A DNA stretch of 64,000 nt from Candidatus Thorarchaeota archaeon (GTDB lineage Archaea; Asgardarchaeota; Thorarchaeia; Thorarchaeales; Thorarchaeaceae): NCBI GenBank assembly GCA_013388835.1, contig JACAEL010000055.1, forward strand, positions 21,979-85,978, written 5' to 3'. The translations under genes were made by a program, and so were the position numbers. Of this stretch, positions 8,342 to 15,613 are shown piece after piece. Position 1 is the first letter of the stretch. Each line of letters starts with the position of its first letter. The notes beneath the pieces were generated by a model, which saw only the letters and a list, made by a program, of their open reading frames with translations, made no database searches and was not told the DNA's origin.

Positions 8342-8607
8342 AGACAAGACTGACCCAGTCCAAGAAGGGCAGGTCCTTGCTCCTGACCTTCCATGAGGGC
8401 TTCTCAACATACACCATCACTCTGCCCATGCCATACGCTGTCCGCTTCTTCGCGGAAGGACTCGTCAGCAGCCTTGAGATGCTCCACGAGCAGTCCGATG
8501 TGAGGAAGGAACTCGCGAGCAAGGACGGTGAGAAGGCATTTATCCAAGAGATGATTCGGAAGGCCGCTGGACTCCTCGAACGACTTCTGAAGTGCGAACA
8601 GGAATGA
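8323..8607 (+). CDS. Hypothetical protein of the tRNA-Leu element
   Basis: A 94-aa protein with no family I recognise. Its first half looks like beta strands (SLLLTFHEGFSTYTITL) and the second half like amphipathic helices rich in Lys and Glu, ending in LLERLLKCEQE. The start is uncertain: TTG at 8323 or GTG at 8329. It stops 6 bases before the primase-like gene, which has its own AGAGG ribosome-binding sequence, so it is probably in the same operon. A small accessory or regulatory role is possible but unsupported. Confidence 0.55.
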   Translation: MEVLHLKTRLTQSKKGRSLLLTFHEGFSTYTITLPMPYAVRFFAEGLVSSLEMLHEQSDVRKELASKDGEKAFIQEMIRKAAGLLERLLKCEQE

Positions 8608-8613
8608 CAGAGG

Positions 8614-9597
8614 ATGAACGAAACGGTCGTGCGTTCCCGCTCAGCGCTACTCAGGCAGTACTATGGAGCGGCACAGCTCGGCTGGTTCCACCCAAGGTCG
8701 CTTCACTGGGCCAAGGTAGTGACCGAAGACGGCTTCTGGCGATGGATCCGTTCGGACAGTGGTGTAAGACGCAGACTGCTCAAGAAACCTCCAGTGCACG
8801 TGTACCAGACAGTTCTCAGGTTCAAGACTGACGGGCCACCGCGCGGTTGGAGGAGCACCGGATACCTCCTTGGCGGCCCAGTCCTGTTCGAAACCGACCT
8901 CTTTGACAAGAGCGAGCCTCTCTCCGTCTGGAAGGTTGTTGACTCAATCCACATCATAGATGGACTGGTCGACCTCATGAGGGACCGAGGTGACTACCGG
9001 CCAGACTGTATCACCTACAGCGGTTTCCGCGGCGTGCATGTGATGTTCTCCCAATCTACAACTCCCAAGAGCTTCATTACCTTGGAAGGACAGGACAGCA
9101 GACCGAGAGACCTGAGAAATTTCGTGAGGTCAAGGAAGCATATGGCTCGCTCAGTAGGGTGTTGGTGCAGGGAGTGGGACTGGAAGGTCAGTGCTGACAT
9201 ATGGCGTGTGGCCAGAGTGCCCTGGAGCATACACGGCAGCTCAGCTCTGCGGGCAATACCTCTGAAACCCCGGTCCACTCCTTCAAGCGTCACGAGGCAA
9301 CTGCGAGAGGCGAGCCCCTTCAGCTTCACCTCATCAATCCACGTGAGGACTAAACGACACATCCCGCCATTCGTCTTTGTGGACGGTGAGACCTACGGCC
9401 CCTACGGAAAGGGATGGACGACCAGACTGCCCATTGCCGTGGCACTGCACCTGATCTGGCAGGACCTAGCGAGACCTCGGGAGGCAGGTCCGCGAAGGAC
9501 ATCGACTTGGTTCGAGAGAGGCTGGCAGGTGTTGTTCCATGCATCTGCGGAGGCGCGTCATGAGCACGATATGTCTGCAGGGAGGTCATCAGGATGA
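8614..9597 (+). CDS. Archaeo-eukaryotic primase (PriS-like) domain protein
   Basis: A 327-aa protein with the order of motifs of the AEP/PriS catalytic core. LFETDL (E93, D95) sits where the metal-binding acidic pair is expected; TYSGFRGVHV (about 134-143) matches the SG-RG-H motif; WDWKVSAD followed by RVPWSIHGSS (about 187-210) matches the D...R-P-SLHG segment near the third metal ligand. These imply a nucleotidyltransferase making primers or copying DNA. The first acidic motif is E-x-D rather than the usual D-x-D. No zinc stem or helicase domain is visible. In the element it overlaps the next gene by four bases (ATGA). It is probably the element's replication protein. Confidence 0.72.
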   Translation: MNETVVRSRSALLRQYYGAAQLGWFHPRSLHWAKVVTEDGFWRWIRSDSGVRRRLLKKPPVHVYQTVLRFKTDGPPRGWRSTGYLLGGPVLFETDLFDKSEPLSVWKVVDSIHIIDGLVDLMRDRGDYRPDCITYSGFRGVHVMFSQSTTPKSFITLEGQDSRPRDLRNFVRSRKHMARSVGCWCREWDWKVSADIWRVARVPWSIHGSSALRAIPLKPRSTPSSVTRQLREASPFSFTSSIHVRTKRHIPPFVFVDGETYGPYGKGWTTRLPIAVALHLIWQDLARPREAGPRRTSTWFERGWQVLFHASAEARHEHDMSAGRSSG

Positions 9598-11291
9598 CAT
9601 CCGTGTGCCCGTGCGGGCGTTCATGCGGCAGCTGCGTCTACGGACACCTCTGTGGAGGATGTCTTGAAGAGGGCTGCATCCATGTGAGGGCAGAGCGACA
9701 CGAGTCGGTATTGCATCGCACCAAGTGTCTGTTCTGCTCGAAGAAGAGGCTGGAGGGGCCATGCTCGCACGGTCCACTTGTGCCACCCAAGGAGTTTGAG
9801 CTTGTCAGTCCACAGGTGCTTGAGAACAACGTTGACGAGTGGAGCAGGCTTCGTGTGGACTACTCAGACCAGCCAGAACAACCGGACTGGCCGCTATTGG
9901 TCCCCGAAGTGTCAGATGTGACCGAAACGACGTCGCGCCTTGGTGTGAATCTGGACGAGGGACGATGGAGTCTTGGCACATGGAGAGCGATAGCTTGGGA
10001 CATGACGGGGTACTTGTTCGACAGAGTACACGGGGCACCATGGGTCAGGAAGTCTTCACCCGAAGAGAACAACTGGTACTATCTTACGAAACGACATGCG
10101 GGACGGATTGATGACCTCATCTTCGTTGACAGGTTGCCGGACCAGCTGGCGATGCAGACCCCGCCCTCGGGAGCTATCGCGGAGTATCTGAACCGGCTCT
10201 TCAGCTGCCAATGGAGCCTCTTCGCCGACAAGAAGCCCAGACTGTGGCTGCTGACTCACGGTCATCCGAGCTATGTTGACTGGCCACCAGCATGGCACTG
10301 GAACCTCGGCATTCGGATGCTTGCCAGTCTCATCTCCTATGTTGGACCGGCGGTTTCAGACATGCTTCTCTCGCCGGAAGGCGTATGGTATCCAGACAGG
10401 AGTGGCAAGACTGACGGCCCAATTCCTGCACCCTACGTCTTCGCAGGTGACGACTCTAGGCTGGTGTTCTCAGAGTACGCAGAGATGCACTGGAGCAGTT
10501 TCCCGGGCATCATACCGTTCGTCCCCGGTGCAGACACCGCCCAACTGTCTTGGTTTGCCACGCAACTAGTAGACTTCGGCTATGTCACTCTAGCACTGGA
10601 CGCACTGAATACAATCGCCCACGAGAACTTCGCGGGACTGCCTGAGGCCGTGCAGTGCCTGAGACGTGCCGGGGCACAACATGTCATAGTCTATGGTCCT
10701 TGGCCTCTCCATCCTCCGTCCAGCTTCGTCCCTCTTCGGAACGTCACCTATATTCCGTCTGCCCACCATATGGACATGACCGATGCGCCTGCAAGGTTCT
10801 GGAGAAAGCAAACTGAAACGCAGAAGGAGGGGGAGAGATGGCAACAGATTCCCAACTACAGGACCACACCGCTCAGGGAGATAGCTCATCGTGATGACTT
10901 GGAGTTCTGTTCATGTCCCGCATGCAAGGCGGCAATGACTCGAGAGGGGAGTCCAGTCAGCATCTGGCGATGGGGTCACCTTCTGCAGGCCGGACTGAGA
11001 TGGCAGAAACGCTCCAAGTCCGCAAGGGAGGAGGCAGTTTCCGAATCGGCTGAGGAAACCCGCCTCTGGTATCAGGGACCTTCATACACAGTCTTCAGGC
11101 GTTGTCTGACCTACCCCTCAGAGTCACGCCATGTGTGCCGCGATGAATACTTCGACACTATCAGGGTCGCCGAAACGAGAATGGATGTGGTGTACCCAGA
11201 TGGCTGGACAGCTCTGCCAGAGCAAATCCGTTGGACTGGTTGGAGAGGAGGACACGAATGGCAGTCCGACTTCCCGCGACTGGGGGACTGA
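9594..11291 (+). CDS. tRNA-guanine transglycosylase-like protein (DpdA-like?) with Cys-rich N-terminus
   Basis: A 565-aa protein. Residues 5-60 are Cys-rich, with CPCGRSCGSC, HLCGGC and CLFC, probably binding zinc. The centre resembles the (beta/alpha)8 barrel of TGT enzymes: a strand-helix repeat IIPFVPG...FGYVTLALDAL, then AQHVIVYGP, where TGTs have an H-x-x-G-x-G-x-P-like turn. C439-x-C441-x2-C444 followed by H462 matches the TGT zinc site, though the Cys-His spacing (17) is shorter than usual. The nucleophilic Asp expected after the barrel turn is not evident, so activity is uncertain. Mobile-element TGT paralogues (DpdA) insert 7-deazaguanines into DNA; that role here is inference. It could also be an unrelated barrel protein. 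Confidence 0.5.
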   Translation: MTSVCPCGRSCGSCVYGHLCGGCLEEGCIHVRAERHESVLHRTKCLFCSKKRLEGPCSHGPLVPPKEFELVSPQVLENNVDEWSRLRVDYSDQPEQPDWPLLVPEVSDVTETTSRLGVNLDEGRWSLGTWRAIAWDMTGYLFDRVHGAPWVRKSSPEENNWYYLTKRHAGRIDDLIFVDRLPDQLAMQTPPSGAIAEYLNRLFSCQWSLFADKKPRLWLLTHGHPSYVDWPPAWHWNLGIRMLASLISYVGPAVSDMLLSPEGVWYPDRSGKTDGPIPAPYVFAGDDSRLVFSEYAEMHWSSFPGIIPFVPGADTAQLSWFATQLVDFGYVTLALDALNTIAHENFAGLPEAVQCLRRAGAQHVIVYGPWPLHPPSSFVPLRNVTYIPSAHHMDMTDAPARFWRKQTETQKEGERWQQIPNYRTTPLREIAHRDDLEFCSCPACKAAMTREGSPVSIWRWGHLLQAGLRWQKRSKSAREEAVSESAEETRLWYQGPSYTVFRRCLTYPSESRHVCRDEYFDTIRVAETRMDVVYPDGWTALPEQIRWTGWRGGHEWQSDFPRLGD

Positions 11292-11294
11292 GAG

Positions 11295-12119
11295 TTGTCT
11301 GGTGGGTCCCGTGCGGATCCGTACTATCAGAGAAACCCACCAAAAAAGAGCGCCGCGCCAAGTGCTTCCGAGAAAGGGGCGAAGAAGCGGGGCAGGAAAC
11401 CGAACTTCGAGGAGGTGAAGAGACTCTACTTCGACGAGGGTTTGTCGATACCTGCGGTAGCAGAAGCGCTAGACGTCTCACGATACTCTGTCGTGGAGGT
11501 CTTCAAGGAACACGGTCTGCAGGCACGCAGGAGGCAGTACACCGACCAAGATGTCAAGGACCTCTATGACAAAGGACTGACACAACAGCAGGTGGCCGAC
11601 CACTTCAAGATTTCATTCCAGTCGGTCATTGAGATATTCAAGAGAAACGGGTGGAAGGCCAGACCTCTGCTAAAGACCCCGATTGACAGAACTCTTGAGT
11701 TGTACAGACAAGGCTACACCCAGAAGGAGATGGCTGAGATACTGGGGGTCTCTCCTGCAGCTGTCTGGCAGTTGCTCAACAAGATGGGGTTGGTGTCCGC
11801 CCGAAACAAGGACTGGAAGATGCGAGAGGCATCCAATCGAGCCATAGAATACGAGAAGGGCAGGGAATGGAGACGCAAGAGGAAAGAGATTCATGAACGT
11901 GACAACCATACGTGTCAAGGATGTGGACGCAGCCCTGACAAGGTGAACGGTGTTAGGCTTGCTGTGCACCACATAGTACCTCTTGCTCAATGGATCTACG
12001 AAGGACGTGACCCGAGTGAGTATCCTGATGACCTTCTTGTCACGGTGTGCAAGAAGTGCCACTCCATAGCAGATGCGGGAAGAGGCAGGATGAAGTATGT
12101 CAGACCGCCACTGAAGTGA
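11295..12119 (+). CDS. HNH endonuclease with three helix-turn-helix repeats
   Basis: A 274-aa DNA-binding nuclease. Three helix-turn-helix units lie in tandem: EGLSIPAVAEALDVSRYSVV (about 48-67), KGLTQQQVADHFKISFQSV (about 93-111) and QGYTQKEMAEILGVSPAAVW (about 139-158). The HNH domain covers about 187-262, with C207-x2-C210, the catalytic HH at 225-226 and C252-x2-C255-H256. Its TTG start lies 3 bases after the previous stop. Tandem HTHs before an HNH domain suggest a long specific target, as in homing endonucleases. The gene ends 42 bases before the tRNA-Leu 3' end. It could serve element mobility, host attack or defence. Confidence 0.85.
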   Translation: MSGGSRADPYYQRNPPKKSAAPSASEKGAKKRGRKPNFEEVKRLYFDEGLSIPAVAEALDVSRYSVVEVFKEHGLQARRRQYTDQDVKDLYDKGLTQQQVADHFKISFQSVIEIFKRNGWKARPLLKTPIDRTLELYRQGYTQKEMAEILGVSPAAVWQLLNKMGLVSARNKDWKMREASNRAIEYEKGREWRRKRKEIHERDNHTCQGCGRSPDKVNGVRLAVHHIVPLAQWIYEGRDPSEYPDDLLVTVCKKCHSIADAGRGRMKYVRPPLK

Positions 12120-12199
12120 ATGCGCCGTGAAACTGACGTGTAAGCGGTCAGGGATTTGTGATGGTGCGGAGGGCGAGATTTGAACTCGCGAATCCCTAC
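12030..12199. repeat. Right copy of 170-bp direct repeat
   Basis: Covers the last ~30 codons of the HNH gene, the 42-base spacer and the 3' part of tRNA-Leu. Its partner is 7805-7974. The tRNA part here is intact (functional), while the left copy has substitutions in the acceptor strand. Confidence 0.9.
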
Positions 12200-12312
12200 G
12201 GAACTTCCCGCCGCGCAAGTGACTTGGAGCGGCCTAGGGACCTCAACCCGTAGCGGTCTTACCAACCGAAGCTGGTCAGCTTACGCCTTTGACCTGGCTT
12301 GGCAACCTCCGC
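12162..12312 (-). tRNA. tRNA-Leu(GAG) with two apparent introns; integration site
   Basis: On the minus strand the acceptor GCGGAGG (12312-12306) pairs with CCTCCGC (12172-12166), followed by A73 and CCA (12164-12162). The D-arm is a textbook leucine D-arm. The anticodon loop TTGAGGT (12246-12240) gives GAG. The 3' anticodon stem CCCTA pairs with TA (12283-12282) plus GGG (12249-12247), which are separated by about 32 nt, implying an intron inside the anticodon stem (28/29). Between CCCTA and the variable arm starting at 12203 are 31 extra bases (12234-12204), a second intron. Removing both leaves a normal 88-nt Leu tRNA with its long variable arm. Boundaries are approximate. Confidence 0.85.
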
Positions 12313-12525
12313 ATGGCATGGTAGTAGCAGGAGCACCTGTAGTCGGCAGTGAATCTCTTTTTACCTTTTCGGGCGGAGTGGTTTCTCTGTACCGAGTCAC
12401 GACAGGACTCTGACGTTCTTGTAGCATATAGAAGAGTCGATGAGCGAGTCCCTGCGGCGTTACGTCTTGGAATGAATCGTACTCGAGATGGGGAGAACGA
12501 GAGGCGATCCATGCGATTCGAGTGC

Positions 12526-12537
12526 AGCTTATATTGG
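12526..12537 (+). promoter_or_regulatory. TATA-like box for the Cys-rich small gene
   Basis: AGCTTATATTGG lies about 20-30 bases before the GTG at 12557, which would place the transcription start at or next to the start codon (leaderless). Confidence 0.4.
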
Positions 12538-12556
12538 ACCGACATGACAGACCGAT

Positions 12557-12805
12557 GTGAAAGCGACACGCAGGACGAGGGCATGGGATAGAGTCAGACT
12601 GCGGTTTGTCGATGTGTTCGCCGATAGGAATCCCGACTTCTCTATGCCATGCGCCCATTGCAGGTTCTACGATGCCACATCGAGACAGTGCAGAGGTGTC
12701 GGTTCTGCCTACTACACGAGGAGAGTACCATTCGACGACTTCATTCCCAGAGCGGACGAGTGCACTGTGCGCCTTCCACCCGAACTGACATCGTACATCC
12801 AGTAA
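12557..12805 (+). CDS. Small Cys-rich protein, unknown function
   Basis: An 82-aa basic protein with PCAHCRFYDATSRQC (C-x2-C-x8-C) and a further Cys at ADEC near the C-terminus, a plausible four-Cys metal site. I recognise no named family. A TATA-like sequence sits at the distance expected for a leaderless message starting at this GTG. An overlapping minus-strand frame of 176 aa also exists but runs through the tRNA-Leu gene and has no family character. The gene stands alone just outside the integrated element, so it may be cargo of older mobile DNA or a host gene. Confidence 0.5.
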   Translation: MKATRRTRAWDRVRLRFVDVFADRNPDFSMPCAHCRFYDATSRQCRGVGSAYYTRRVPFDDFIPRADECTVRLPPELTSYIQ

Positions 12806-13322
12806 TGTCATTCAGTCAGCGATGCGCACGGGCTTGGACGCAGAGCATAATAGAAGCTCTAGAAGTGATCACAAGAGTGGTTCGATGATGTGGACCTGAC
12901 CAGTCATTGTACAAGTGAGCCACATCCAGTCCAAAGGCATCGGCCTCACTGACAGTTACGGACAGAGGCAACATGAACGTCTTAGAAAGGGACCCGCCCG
13001 GGAACAATGAGTGAGGGGGTGTGGCGTTAGGGCGAGTCCCTGGGTTTGGGTAGAGGTAGTTCCGGGGAAACAGCAGATTGTCGATGACTTATCGGCATCT
13101 GCCGATCATGGATTCGGGAGTGAGTACTGATTGTGCAATTTAAGAACAACCAGAGGATAGGATTCAGTCTGGAAGGCCACGGGAGATTCATTCCGCATGG
13201 AGGGCGGCGGAGGACCGCACATCAGCATGTTAGGTCAGTTCATCAGCATGGTCAAGCTGCGAAGGATATGTATAAAGGAGAATCCATGCAGGTTGGCACC
13301 GTCAGTTGAGGCGAAAGGATGC
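12806..13322. other. Intergenic stretch with a G-rich block and an inverted repeat
   Basis: No gene is seen over about 500 bases. A G-rich block (about 12990-13080) could fold, since GGGAC near 12991 can pair with GTCCC near 13045, but it has no hallmark of RNase P RNA, SRP RNA or a tRNA. A perfect 7-bp inverted repeat (ATCGGCA-TC-TGCCGAT) is at 13091-13106. The promoter of the next gene is at its right end. Confidence 0.4.
13268..13276 (+). promoter_or_regulatory. TATA box for the Gfo/Idh oxidoreductase
   Basis: ATGTATAAA is a good archaeal TATA box about 50 bases before the chosen ATG at 13323. A seven-codon ATG frame (from 13286) lies between them and could be a leader peptide or chance. 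Confidence 0.55.
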
Positions 13323-14324
13323 ATGACGATTCCCAAGATCGGAATAGTGGGCACTGGTGCAATGGGAAGGATACATGCCAGAGTACTCAGCAACATACGT
13401 GCACTCGAAGCCGTGGCAGACACTTCGATTGATAGAGCGAGGCAAGTCGCCGAGACGTATGGAGTCCGCGCATTTGATGGTTTTGAGTCCATGTTGCAGG
13501 AGACAAGGCTGGACGGAGTGATAGTCGCCACTCCCACGCCTACACATGCCTCAATCGCAAAGAGCATTGCGTCAGACTATGAGGGCATAAGAGGTATACT
13601 GATTGAAAAGCCCTTGGCCAGTACACTGGCCGATGCAGAGAGCGTTGCAAGGGTTCTGAAGAAGAGGGGAATCATCGCCATTGTGTCACATTCCGAGATC
13701 TACAACCCGGTCGTGGAGAGAGCGCTTTCACTCATACGCAGCAGTGCTATCGGAAAGCCCAGAGCAGTGATTCATGACCGGAGGGGGTTCGTTCAGGCCT
13801 CACGAATACCGTCGCTGGGAGACGTGTTCGAGGACATCGGTGTTCACGACTTTGACATAATGTCCAGAATCAGCAGTGGACCAGCGGGACTATATGCTAT
13901 TGGCAGTGAATCAGACCGTGTGTGCAACTCTGCGACCGTGCTAGTCAAGTTCGATAGTGGCACAGAGCATGTGTTCCATCTGTCAAGGCAGTACGCAGGC
14001 AGGACTAGGTCTATGGACGTGTCGGGAACCAAAGGGGTGCTAGTGCTTGATCTCTTTGGACAGATAATCAAGATTCAGGACCTTGACCAAGAGCCTTCTG
14101 CGGACGGCAGGGCCATCAGTCTTCCCGAGAGAGGTGCCACTGTCAAGGTCTACGGAGAGCCAGTACAGGAAGTACTCAATGACTTCATAAGATGCATTGA
14201 AATGGGCTCAAGTCCACGTGTCGGCCTAGACGACGGAGTGGCCGCGATCAGGGTGGTAGAAGCAGCACGTGAGTCAGTCCGTTTGGGCAAGGTAGTGAGG
14301 ATTGACGTTCAGGCACGGTCCTGA
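13323..14324 (+). CDS. Gfo/Idh/MocA-family NAD(P)-dependent oxidoreductase
   Basis: A 333-aa sugar-type dehydrogenase. The Rossmann fold starts at residue 6 with GIVGTGAMGRIHAR. The Gfo/Idh motif for the cofactor and catalytic lysine appears as IEKPLAS, and DIGVHDFDIM gives the conserved helix with the catalytic His/Asp of the family. I chose the ATG at 13323 because the Rossmann fold begins right after it; the open frame extends 42 codons upstream through the promoter. Members oxidise inositol or (UDP-)sugars; UDP-GlcNAc-type dehydrogenases are common in archaea. The substrate is not defined. It ends overlapping the convergent MiaB-like gene by 16 bases. Confidence 0.9.
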   Translation: MTIPKIGIVGTGAMGRIHARVLSNIRALEAVADTSIDRARQVAETYGVRAFDGFESMLQETRLDGVIVATPTPTHASIAKSIASDYEGIRGILIEKPLASTLADAESVARVLKKRGIIAIVSHSEIYNPVVERALSLIRSSAIGKPRAVIHDRRGFVQASRIPSLGDVFEDIGVHDFDIMSRISSGPAGLYAIGSESDRVCNSATVLVKFDSGTEHVFHLSRQYAGRTRSMDVSGTKGVLVLDLFGQIIKIQDLDQEPSADGRAISLPERGATVKVYGEPVQEVLNDFIRCIEMGSSPRVGLDDGVAAIRVVEAARESVRLGKVVRIDVQARS

Positions 14325-15604
14325 ACCGTCCCAATGAGATGGGTTCTCCTCGCATCTACAATCTGCGCGTTCACTGTCTTTCCCGGTTCAAGACTCTCGT
14401 CCAGTGTGATGGGTCGGTAAGATGGAGTGCGGCCGAAGCTGACACCATCTGCAGTTGCGCTGGTGATGAGCACAGGGCCAGTCCACCCAATCCACCTCTT
14501 GGCAGCCTCTATGCTCATATGACTCACCAAGTCGGAAACCACCCTGCCCCGTTCCTTCTTTGTCGCGGTCTTCACCTTTCTGTCCGACTTAGAGGCCTCG
14601 GTTCCTGGCCGGTCGCCATACTTCGAGATGTTCACCACATCTGGAGTTGCTCGTTTCAAGATGGATAGAGTCAGCTCAAAGTCGGAATCGGTCTCACCGG
14701 GGAAGCCCACAATCACATCAGTCGCAATCGTCGCATCAGGCAGAGCTGCACGGATAGCGTGGACTACCCGCTCCCACTCAAGAGAAGTGTACCTGCGGTT
14801 CATGGCTCTGAGTATCGCATCGCTACCGGACTGCACTGGAATGTGGAAGAACCTGAAAAAGTGTGACGACCGCATTACGTCTAGCATATCGGGAAGGAGC
14901 CTCTCAACCAGGTTTACATTGAACATTCCCAGCCTGAACCTGTGCACACCCGGGATGCCATCCAGAGTGCGCAGAAGACCAACCAAGTCCTCTCCTGTGT
15001 CGCTACCAAAGGCACCCGTGTCTTGGGCGGTGAGCCGAATCTCCTTGTAGCCGAGGTGGACACTGCGCTCCGCGACCTGTCTGAGACGGTCTATGGAGTA
15101 GCTTCTTACAGGTCCGCGAGCGAAACGCACCGCACAATATGTACAGGCACCCAGGCATCCCTCACAGATGGGGATAGTGTATATCACCCCTGGGGCAGTT
15201 GTCCGTAAGAACTCGAGTTTCGAAGCCGGGCCGGAGGTCAGACTGACAATTCCTCTCTCACCATTCACTACTCGCTGGAACACATCCTCGAGAACATCCA
15301 ACGACTGGGGTCCCAGAATGGCCGCATAGGAGGGTATTGCAGCTGTGACTCTTGTCAGGTGTATTCTAGGTAGGCAACCCACGACCACAACGGGCTTCAC
15401 ACAACCGGATAGCTCCTCGAGTCTGTGGATGATCTTGTCTTCCGTGGGCGTTTTCACTCCACATGTGTTAATGAAGACCACGTCGGCGTCCTCAACGTGA
15501 TTCACTCTCTCTGCGCCCAAATCGCGAAGAAGAGAGGTAATCAGGTCAGTATCAGAGGCATTGAGTGAACAGCCATAGGTCTCAATGTAGAACCTTTCGT
15601 CCAA
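14309..15604 (-). CDS. MiaB-like tRNA methylthiotransferase (t6A37, archaeal type)
   Basis: A 431-aa radical SAM methylthiotransferase that probably converts t6A37 to ms2t6A in tRNA. The N-terminal UPF0004 domain has cysteines in YGCSLNASD, NTCGVK and VVGCLPR, which hold the auxiliary cluster. The radical SAM motif is CLGACTYC (C-x3-C-x2-C). A C-terminal TRAM-like domain begins after about residue 370. Length and order match archaeal e-MtaB/CDKAL1 proteins. The start is TTG, preceded by a G-rich Shine-Dalgarno-like sequence 9 bases after the MoaD-like gene, so they are probably co-transcribed. Confidence 0.92.
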   Translation of the reverse strand: MDERFYIETYGCSLNASDTDLITSLLRDLGAERVNHVEDADVVFINTCGVKTPTEDKIIHRLEELSGCVKPVVVVGCLPRIHLTRVTAAIPSYAAILGPQSLDVLEDVFQRVVNGERGIVSLTSGPASKLEFLRTTAPGVIYTIPICEGCLGACTYCAVRFARGPVRSYSIDRLRQVAERSVHLGYKEIRLTAQDTGAFGSDTGEDLVGLLRTLDGIPGVHRFRLGMFNVNLVERLLPDMLDVMRSSHFFRFFHIPVQSGSDAILRAMNRRYTSLEWERVVHAIRAALPDATIATDVIVGFPGETDSDFELTLSILKRATPDVVNISKYGDRPGTEASKSDRKVKTATKKERGRVVSDLVSHMSIEAAKRWIGWTGPVLITSATADGVSFGRTPSYRPITLDESLEPGKTVNAQIVDARRTHLIGTVQDRA

Positions 15605-15613
15605 TCCCCCGCC

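Larger units (their letters stand above)
7975..12199. mobile_element. 4.2-kb element integrated at the 3' end of tRNA-Leu
   Basis: The segment is bounded on the right by the intact tRNA-Leu 3' end and on the left by a degenerate duplicate of it, the usual result of site-specific integration into a tRNA gene. Its genes all read rightward and are tightly packed: one or two small ORFs, a primase-like protein, a TGT-like protein and an HTH-HNH protein. No integrase, replication initiator of known type, capsid or partition gene is recognisable, so an integrase may act in trans or have been lost with the neighbouring copy. A plasmid-like or satellite-like element is the likeliest nature; this is inference from boundaries and gene content. 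Confidence 0.75.

Noticed and set aside
7732..8394. A 220-aa minus-strand frame across the left boundary of the element
   Set aside because: It is antisense to the HNH stub and the tRNA fragment, and the matching frame at the right repeat shows it arises from the repeat itself.
12281..12811. A 176-aa minus-strand frame covering the tRNA-Leu 5' half and the Cys-rich gene
   Set aside because: It runs through a tRNA gene, has no family character and lacks a promoter, while the plus-strand frame has a Cys pattern and TATA box.
12990..13080. SRP RNA or RNase P RNA
   Set aside because: The conserved SRP helix 8 loop and the RNase P conserved regions are missing; only vague similarity such as a CAGCAG tail is seen.
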